From assembly GCA_008330645.1 (NCBI GenBank), contig VLTN01000100.1:1-59984 (forward strand): a stretch of 59,984 bases of DNA, read 5' to 3'. This DNA is from Cafeteria roenbergensis (lineage: Eukaryota; Sar; Bigyra; Bicosoecida; Cafeteriaceae). The notes below the pieces were generated by a model. That model did not search any database. It was not told where the DNA came from and was given only the letters and a program-made list of their open reading frames with translations. Positions 53,359-59,984 of this stretch are shown here, piece by piece. A program made the position numbers and the translations under genes. The first letter of the stretch is position 1; every line of letters begins with the position of its first letter.

Positions 53359-53703
53359 CCAGCACCACATATTTGCCCCCCTGATTGTCACCTTCGGGTG
53401 GGCTTATGGCACCTCGCGGCGGCTGCACTGGCGTGCGCGTCGCCTCGGCGGGCGGCGCAGCACGAGTGGAGCCGCACGCAGGCAGGCCGCGGCTCGGGCT
53501 TTTGCCTGACCCTTGCGCGGCTGGAGTCACGCCGTGCGACAGAGCCGTGGCGTGTGGACTCAACGGTCAGACTTCAAACCCCAGGCCCCGTGCTTCCGCC
53601 AGCTGCGAGAAAAAGCCAAGTTTGTGCCTGATTTGCGTTCGAGTGGTCGCTTTGGTCTCAAACATGCGGCAAGGACCCGTCCGCGAGCTCCGTGTGGAGG
53701 GCG
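53359..53703. other. Intergenic stretch
   Basis: No supported gene. Overlapping short ORFs only. Confidence 0.4.
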
Positions 53704-55541
53704 TCAGCGCTCGCACGGCAATTTCGGACACCCAGCAGCCGCAGTCGCGGCCGTCCATTGGGCTCGCGAAGCAACACGCAATCGCGGGCATGCAACTACC
53801 GGTGCTTCGAGCGGCCCTGTTGACAGCACGAGTGGGGTCGGCTCGCCGGCAGGAAATTCCGTTGGGTAGCTGTTGCCCGCTGAGTCGGTTCCAGAGGCCG
53901 CCAAGGGAACAAACGTTGTCGAAACCTGACCGTAGGCCTTGTCGCTGTACTTGATCACGACGGACCGAAGGCGGCTGTTGCGCGCATCGCGGTGAGCCCA
54001 CAACAGCTCCTTCGCAATCGGGTGGACCTCGTCCCTGCTGTACCCGGTGAACCGCTCAAGCGTCGGGTTCCAGAACTGCCCCCCTTGCTTCAGCCCAATC
54101 TGCCACCTCGCAGCGTACACTGCCGCCGCGCAAATTTGGGACGGTTTGTATCGCAGAAACCGCGCCTCCACAAGCGCCAGCTCGCAGTAGAGTTTCGTCA
54201 AGTTTGCCTGGGCGTCGCCGCAGCGCGCTCCCCAGCATCCAAGAACCTGGCGAGGAACGTGCGCGGGCTCACTCCCCGAAGCTTTCCACCCCAGCCGGGT
54301 GCAAAGCCTCATCTCTGCCCGCCGCACCTCAGACACAGAGTAGGTGTCCCGTGTCGAGGCCGCAAAAGTCGGCCAGCGACGGCGGTGCTGCTCTCGAGCT
54401 TGCAGGACGCCATAAGCGCCGCAATGGCCACCAGCTGCAGCCGCGAGCGCGACACTGCGTGGTGCGTCAAGTAGCGATCGACCAGCTGCAAGGCGCCGTA
54501 CAGCGTTTCCGGGCGCAGGCCCCACGACACGTGGAGCGAGTGCATCCAGTCCGCCAGCACCGCTCTCTAACATGGACGGGGTCACCTCGGACTGCACGCC
54601 CGTGAAGTACTCCGGGTCCACTTCGTACTTGGCCTGCGGGAAGCGGGCGCAAGCCAGGGGAGGGGCGCGAGGCGCGTGTGGGGCGTTGCGTGCGCTGGGC
54701 GCGGGCGCGGGCGCCAGGGCAGGCCCGCGGTGAGGAGCAGCGGACTGCACACCAGCAGGGCCTGGCCGGGATTCGAGGACCAGCGCGGGGCATCGCAGCC
54801 AGAGTGCGTGTGCTGCAACGCAGGCAGGAGCAGGGGACTCACTTCAAGCAGTCTGTAGTAGTCGATGACGTCAGCGCCAGCCGGGGAGCGTAGTCCTGCC
54901 GCTGGCCGTGCGTGAAGTCGAGGTCCCTGGCTCCCGGAGGAACCGCTGCCGTGGCGAGCCGGCTGACGCCGTGCGCCTGGAAGCTCTGCTCGAATCTCCT
55001 CTGCACGACCAGCTCTGCTGGCTCTGCCTTTGGCGGCCAGGGCGAGCGCCTCGCGGCTGCTCGCGGCAGCCTCTCGCTCTGCAACGGACAGCTCCACGGA
55101 CCAGCCCGAGGCGGCGCCGGCTGCCCCGCCACTGGAGGCAGCGGCAGCGGCACCGGCTGACCCGGCCGCATCGCGTCCCCAGGCCGGAGTCAGCAGCCGC
55201 CACCGATGCGGCAGCCGCGGCGGCCGACGCAGCTGCCGATCCTGCCAGCTCTGCGCGGCGCCCCGACGCTGCGCTGCTGGCCTGCCCTGCACCGGCCGTC
55301 CAGGCTGCGCCACCGCGTCACCGGCTCTGCCTGACAGCCGCGAGCCGGCAGAGTCACTGCTGGCAGGGGAGTGCGTCGGGGACTGAGACGGGTCTCTGGC
55401 AGAGCTCGAGCTGGCAGAGGAGCGCTCAGAGCCCTGCGCGGGAGGACGCCGCCGCAGGAGCGACGACGGCCGAGCTTGCAGAGGGAAGAACAGCAGCGTC
55501 GACAGAGGCTGCCAAGGCCCCCCTGGGGGCCTCGGGGTCAC
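53704..55541 (-). CDS. A/B-type cyclin, with intron and apparent frameshifts
   Basis: The upstream exon ends DVIDYYRLLE at 54843, followed by a GTGAGT donor. The next exon starts at 54633 with AKYEVDPEYFTGVQSEVTPSM. The cyclin box N continues in a shifted frame (VLADWMHSLHVSWGLRPETL, LVDRYLTHHAV, AALMASCKLE). It then returns to the first frame with DTYSVSEVRRAEMRLCTRLGW and the C-terminal cyclin fold (RYKPSQICAAAVYAARW, FTGYSRDEVHPIAKEL). The MRAxLxDW and YxxxEI landmarks identify a mitotic-type cyclin, the CDK regulatory subunit. Frame breaks lie near 54560 and 54370. It is either a young pseudogene or a gene with consensus indels. The N-terminal ~270 residues are Ala/Ser/Gln-rich and disordered. 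Confidence 0.6.
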
Positions 55542-55558
55542 CGCCCACGCTGCCCGGG

Positions 55559-56185
55559 TCAGAGGGCCGGGCCCGCTTGGCGGAAGGCGCGGCAGTTTCC
55601 GTCAGGGGCGGGGTCCGAGGGATCGGACGGCCTGGCGCGGCGGCGTGGTCTGCGGCTGCCACGGCAAGCGGCGCCGGTGGCCGCTGCGTTGACATCGTCC
55701 CCTTCGGTGACGTCGCCGTCGGCTGCGGCCTCCTCACCGCCTTCGTAGGCGTCGTCGTCGTCATCCGCCTCCTCCGCTCTGGATGATCGTCCTCTGCCTC
55801 TGCCTCTGCCTCGGCCTGAGCCTGGGCCTGAGCGCCTGGGATCGGCGTTGCCCGTCAGTCCGAGCGCCTGCACGCGCCCGCTGGCCCAATCGCTTGCCAC
55901 TCGCCCCAGACCGCGACCAGCTGACCGCCGAGCTGACGCCGCCGAGCCGCTTGATGCGCTGCGTGCCGCACCGGCGGAGCTGCGGGCGTCGGCACGCCCG
56001 GAGTCGGCAGGATCGGCAGAGCTGAGCGAAACTGCGCTGTCGGCACGCCGCGCCCGCCCGCCGCGGGGTCGTGACACGGGGCCGGCGAGGCTCTCCGACG
56101 GGGACCCCGCGGACGAGGAGGAGGACGAGGATGATGATGAGGAGGTTGACCGACCGCGCTTGGCTGGGCGGGCTGCCAGAGCCAC
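55559..56185 (-). other. Low-complexity Ser/Arg/Asp-rich ORF, possible 5' end of the cyclin gene
   Basis: A 208-aa frame from an ATG-type start: Ser12 tract, RS/AS-rich body, GRGRGRGRGR, then EEADDDDDAYEGGEEAAADG. It abuts the cyclin N-terminal region on the same strand with one frame change. It could be the disordered N-terminus of the cyclin or a composition artefact. Confidence 0.3.
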
Positions 56186-59100
56186 AGCTCTGCCGCGGCT
56201 CGCTGCTGCCGGGGCACCCGCACCGGCCGTCGCCGGCTTGGAATTTGCGCCGTTCGTGGCAGAGCTGCTTGAGGTGCGGACGCGCGACGCCGTGGCAGCG
56301 CGAGAACCTCCAACGCTGTCGTCGTCGTCGGCGCAGTCCTTGGCACTGTCGCCGGCACTTTCGTCGCCGCTGTCGTCGTGGCTGTTGTCGGCAGGGGCTC
56401 CTGGTGCGAGCCTTGGTGGCAGACGTCGATCGGCGTTTCGTCGGGCCGTCGACCGCGCGAGTGCTTCCCCCCTTTGGCACTGACGCGCGACCGATGCTTG
56501 CGCGAGCTGCCGACCCGCGAGATCGGGGCTGCGTGCCGTGGTCCACTCGTGGCGCGGCTCCGGGTGGCGTCGCGGGTGTGGCCATTGTCGGGAGCGGGGA
56601 CGCCAGGGTCCTCGCTGCCTTCGTCAGACGACATGGGGCTTCCGACAGCCAGGCTGGTGGTGCGCCCTGCTCGTGCGCAGGGCGCGGGCGTTGGATTCGA
56701 AAGCTGGGCTCCGCGACCCGGACGTGGAAGACGAGCGAGATGCAACAGACGACGAGCTGCGCACGCGCAAGCCCGGCCCCGCGTGCGGGAGGGCCTCGTT
56801 GGGGGCGCGGTCGCCCTCGCCTCGCGAGCGCCGTGAGCGCAGCCTTGCGCGCCCCGGCACCAGCTGCGCATCAAGCGAGCACGCGGCCAAGAGAAAAAGG
56901 AGCGCAAGGCCTTGAACGATGCAGGGCGATCTGGAGCGCTGGTGCGGCGGGGCGCCAGCGGGGAGGCGCCAAGCTGGGCTGGCAACGCTTGACGAGGGCA
57001 AATGTTCGCGTTTCAAATTGCCGCGCCACCCCGATCCGACGGCCTGTCGAGCAGTCGCCGAAGCAGCGGGGCCAGCGCAGCGCCGCCCCCCACACCCCGA
57101 AAGGGCGACGTGCAGCGACGATAACTGGCCGCCTGGGCACCAGTCCGCACGGCCTGCCCGCCAACCGCCCCGCGCGAGGCGGCACAGTGCGGTTCGAAGC
57201 AGGGCGGCCGGCGCGCTTGGCGGAGGAGACCCGCCAACGGTGCGAGCACGAACCAGCTACAAGCGCAGCGTGCACGGCATTCGATTCCGCGGCGGTGGGC
57301 CGGCCTGGGCTCACCTTGGTTGGCCCGCTGTCGGTCACGGCGGCGAGGCTCGGCAGCGTCGCCGAGCCAGTCCTTCGCTTCAGGCGCTGGGCTGCGCGAC
57401 ATTGACCTCCGCGGAGCGCACGGCATCGTCCAATCATCAAAAGACGTCCATCCCTGGGGCCCCAGTGGTTGGATGCGGGGCAGGGGCGGCGTGCAGCGGC
57501 GGTCCGCGTTCGAATGGCGGTTTTCGAGACCGCAATGCAGAGCTTGCCCGCCCGAGTTTGCAGAGCCGCGAGCAGAGCAGGCTTGTGGAGCGCGGGGGAC
57601 GCGGCGCTGCTCGGAACGCTGGCCGCCACTGCACCGTGCTGCTACCGACGTTTGAGCGTGTTCTGTGCGTGGGCGACTGCCCAGGGCGGCGGCACGGCTG
57701 CAATGGCGCGCGGCCAAGGCTGCTGTCAGCGCATCCGCCACAGCTGCAGCTGCAGACTCTCCAGGTTTCGAATGCGCGCACAGCTCGCCATGACGCGCAA
57801 GGTCCACAGCACCGCCAATCGCCGCAGCCCCCCAGTATTTCCGCGTCGCATGCCCCGCGCCGCTGGGCGATTGCATCATGAGTCGACTGGCGCGGTGGCC
57901 GGTCCCATCCAGGCTTCGAGCCGCGGGCTGAACACCTCCAGGATGAGTGCCAGGGGCTCGCCCCGATGCCAAAACAGGTAGTGACGAGCAAGAAAGCTGG
58001 CCGTTGCGCGCTGCTCCTCAGGGACGCCGAACGCTGCAGCGAGGTCAGTGCTGGACCCCCTGTACACCGCAATGACCTCGGCGAAACACCTCCGTGCGCT
58101 TGGACGCGAGGAGGCGCCGATGGGACGAGAACGGTCTGCGTACCGAAGAGCGTGCGCGCGGTGGGTTCTGTGCGCGGGGGTCGAGGGAGGGGATGGGCCT
58201 TGGAGTGGCGAGCGAGCGATTGTGGGGCGGGTGTGTCGTCCGACGCGCCCTTTGCAGCGAATGGCGCACGGTGCTGCAAGCGCGCCGAGGAGCGGCGGGC
58301 TGCGAGCCAGGGCGACAACTGGTTGCGCCGCCATCTGGCGGCTTGCGTGGGTGGCGGGATGACCGAGGCGTACTGGCAAGCGGTTGAGGAGGCGAGCGGC
58401 CCCGCGCACGTCGCGCTTGCGCCAGAGTTGCTCACCAGCGAGGTGGCGGTCGCTGGTCGTGGAGGCCCACAGCTGGCGGCGTAGCGAGCGCTCTGCCGGC
58501 CGTGTTGCAAGGAACACCTGCGCACGAGCGTGCGGGGGGCGGAGCGCGGCAAAACAACTGTGGTTGCGGAAGGCGCGGGAAAGCGGTGCGAGGCCGACCA
58601 CAACTAGCAGTCCTGACGGCGCTGGCGCCGGCCGGTGCCCCGTCCTTGTCCATAAGGTCGCGGGGCCTAAGCACGGGGTGGGGCGGCGCGGGTGGGGGAC
58701 GCTCACCTCCCGGCGGAAGCGCCGGCTCCCTGATCAGGTCGAGGCGTCAGCGCGGATCGCGGTCGCCCGAAGCCAGGTGGCGTTTCCAAGCATCCACCGC
58801 CGTCGGGTCTCCCAGTGAGAAGTCCCAACAGCTTTGTCGCGACGCATCGCCGAACATCATCATGCGCCAGGGCGCGAGGAGACTTTCGGGTCCACGCGCG
58901 GCACAGAGCCACCATGTGCCGCACCGCGGCCGATTCGCGCTGTGTGCCGCGGTGAAGGCCCGCGCGGGGCGGGACAAGCGCAGCCAGTGGTCCGTGACCT
59001 GCCGAGGCGGGGTCGCTCCCCTCGGGCGCGGCTCCCGCTTGGCGGGCCATGCCAATCTGTGACAACTTTGCTGCGTCGTCCACCACGACGGACGCCATTC

Positions 59101-59984
59101 TTTTTGCTGAGCCGCGACCGCGTCGCGGCCAAGGTGCCCAAATCTGCGGCAGCTGCTCCCGGGCTGGCCTCGGGGGCGCACCGGAGGGCAACAAGCCTCG
59201 CGGGGGAGACGGTGTCTCTCGCTGCGCGGGGGCGGCGCCGCCGTCGCGGAGCGGGGCCGTCGCGAGGGGTGCTGCTGCAAGTGCTTTCCCGCGTTGCGGG
59301 CCCGCGTTGCTCAAGTAGCCTGCCACACCGCGCCGGCACCTTGTGCTGTGCCGGCCACACCGCGCCGGGCAAGCCGCGGCGGAGGTCGCCCCGCACGCAG
59401 CGCCAACCGCTTCGCTGTGCGCAGGCGGCGCCCGAAGCGCACCACAGGTCAGAGTGAGCGCTGTCGGCGAGCAAGCGCGGCCACCGAGCGAGGCCCGCCG
59501 CTGCGACAAGTGGCCGACTTGCTGCAAGGCAAAAAGCAGCTTCGTGGCCGCCCCCAGCCTAGCCTGCCGCTGCCTGGGGGGCAACCATCTGTTGCGCCCT
59601 CGACGGGCCGAGGCCCTGGGCTGCTCGCCGTCGCCTCTTGCGTCGCGGGCGCCGAGGCCGGTCCGAGCTTGCGGGGCGCGGTGCGCTCACGCACCGGGGA
59701 AACTCGCTGCCCAGCTCTCCCCGGCAGGGAGCGCCGGCCCCGCGAGCCCGCTAATCCTGTCCCTGGCGGTGTGCCGGTGCGTGCGCCGCGCTTGCCGGCC
59801 CCAGACTCGCTCACGCAGCGCCAAGACCAAAAATCAGACCTGTGTTTCGTGCCTGGCGCTTGCGCTGCGCGCTGCCCCTCCCAAGACTGCTACGCCTTGC
59901 TAGCAGAGTGCTTCAGGCCTGGCCGTTGCCGTGTGGCCCCTGCGGTGGTGCGAATTACTCTGTGGCCGCCTGGACGTGCTCCCC
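56186..59984. other. GC-rich region without a gene I can identify
   Basis: Several long overlapping ORFs on both strands but no recognisable domain. The most protein-like segments are 58290-58484 on plus (NWLRRHLAACVGGGMTEAYW) and, on minus, about 57880-58080 (VIAVYRGSSTDLAAAFGVPE, HYLFWHRGEPLALILEVF) and about 58750-58870 (MMMFGDASRQSCWDFSLGDP). The plus and minus candidates near 58 kb do not overlap much, so both could be exons of separate genes. Family and structure are unknown. Confidence 0.3.

Overview
This is a piece of a GC-rich eukaryotic (protist) genome carrying a complete, AT-rich endogenous virophage. The host DNA has spliced genes with GTGAG donors and CCGCAG-type acceptors. Identifiable host products are a BRCA2-like protein, a four-domain cation channel with IQ motifs, actin-related protein 4, the axonemal protein IQUB and an A/B-type cyclin. 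A flagellate host with an integrated mavirus-type element fits the bicosoecid Cafeteria (C. burkhardae/roenbergensis), whose genome is known to carry endogenous mavirus-like elements (EMALEs). The species is an inference.

Layout. 1-11208: BRCA2-like OB-fold protein (partial) and a four-repeat channel gene, both on +. 11247-30678: the virophage, about 19.4 kb, bounded by ~0.91 kb terminal inverted repeats (TIRs) and a perfect 5-bp target duplication (CTCGC). 30739-32724: a membrane-anchored fucosyltransferase-like gene on -. The element therefore sits in the roughly 100-bp gap between two convergent host genes. 33.6-37.5 kb: a zeta-type P-loop kinase, a retroelement remnant and an unknown ORF. 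38.6-41.3 kb: a BTB/T1 (KCTD-like) gene with an uninterrupted 220-unit CTG repeat inside an intron. 41.8-44.4 kb: Arp4. 44.7-47.65 kb: IQUB in five exons. 48.3-53.4 kb: a membrane-protein gene and a decayed segmental duplicate of it, with a broken unknown ORF between them. 53.7-56.2 kb: a frameshifted cyclin. 56.2-60 kb: nothing I can name.

The virophage. Each TIR carries an identical GIY-YIG-like gene. The left half holds the replication and integration module: family B DNA polymerase with an OTU-like N-terminus, D5-type SF3 helicase, DDE integrase with a chromodomain, a zinc-finger protein, and a second small SF3 helicase resembling those of CRESS-DNA virus Rep proteins. The right half holds the virion module: adenain-like protease, FtsK/HerA packaging ATPase, a nucleotidyltransferase-fold protein, a 550-aa coiled-coil protein, a candidate pVI-like lytic protein, the minor (penton) and major capsid proteins, and an S74-chaperone fibre. 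All core replication, integration and capsid genes are open. Two promoter classes can be seen: an ACACTTAARAAA motif upstream of replication-side genes, and a TATATAATG-type element fused to the start codon of virion-side genes.

Caveat. Single-base homopolymer frameshifts occur both in the virophage (zinc finger, fibre) and in host genes (BRCA2-like, membrane protein, cyclin, probably Arp4). Part of this may be consensus error in a long-read assembly rather than gene decay.
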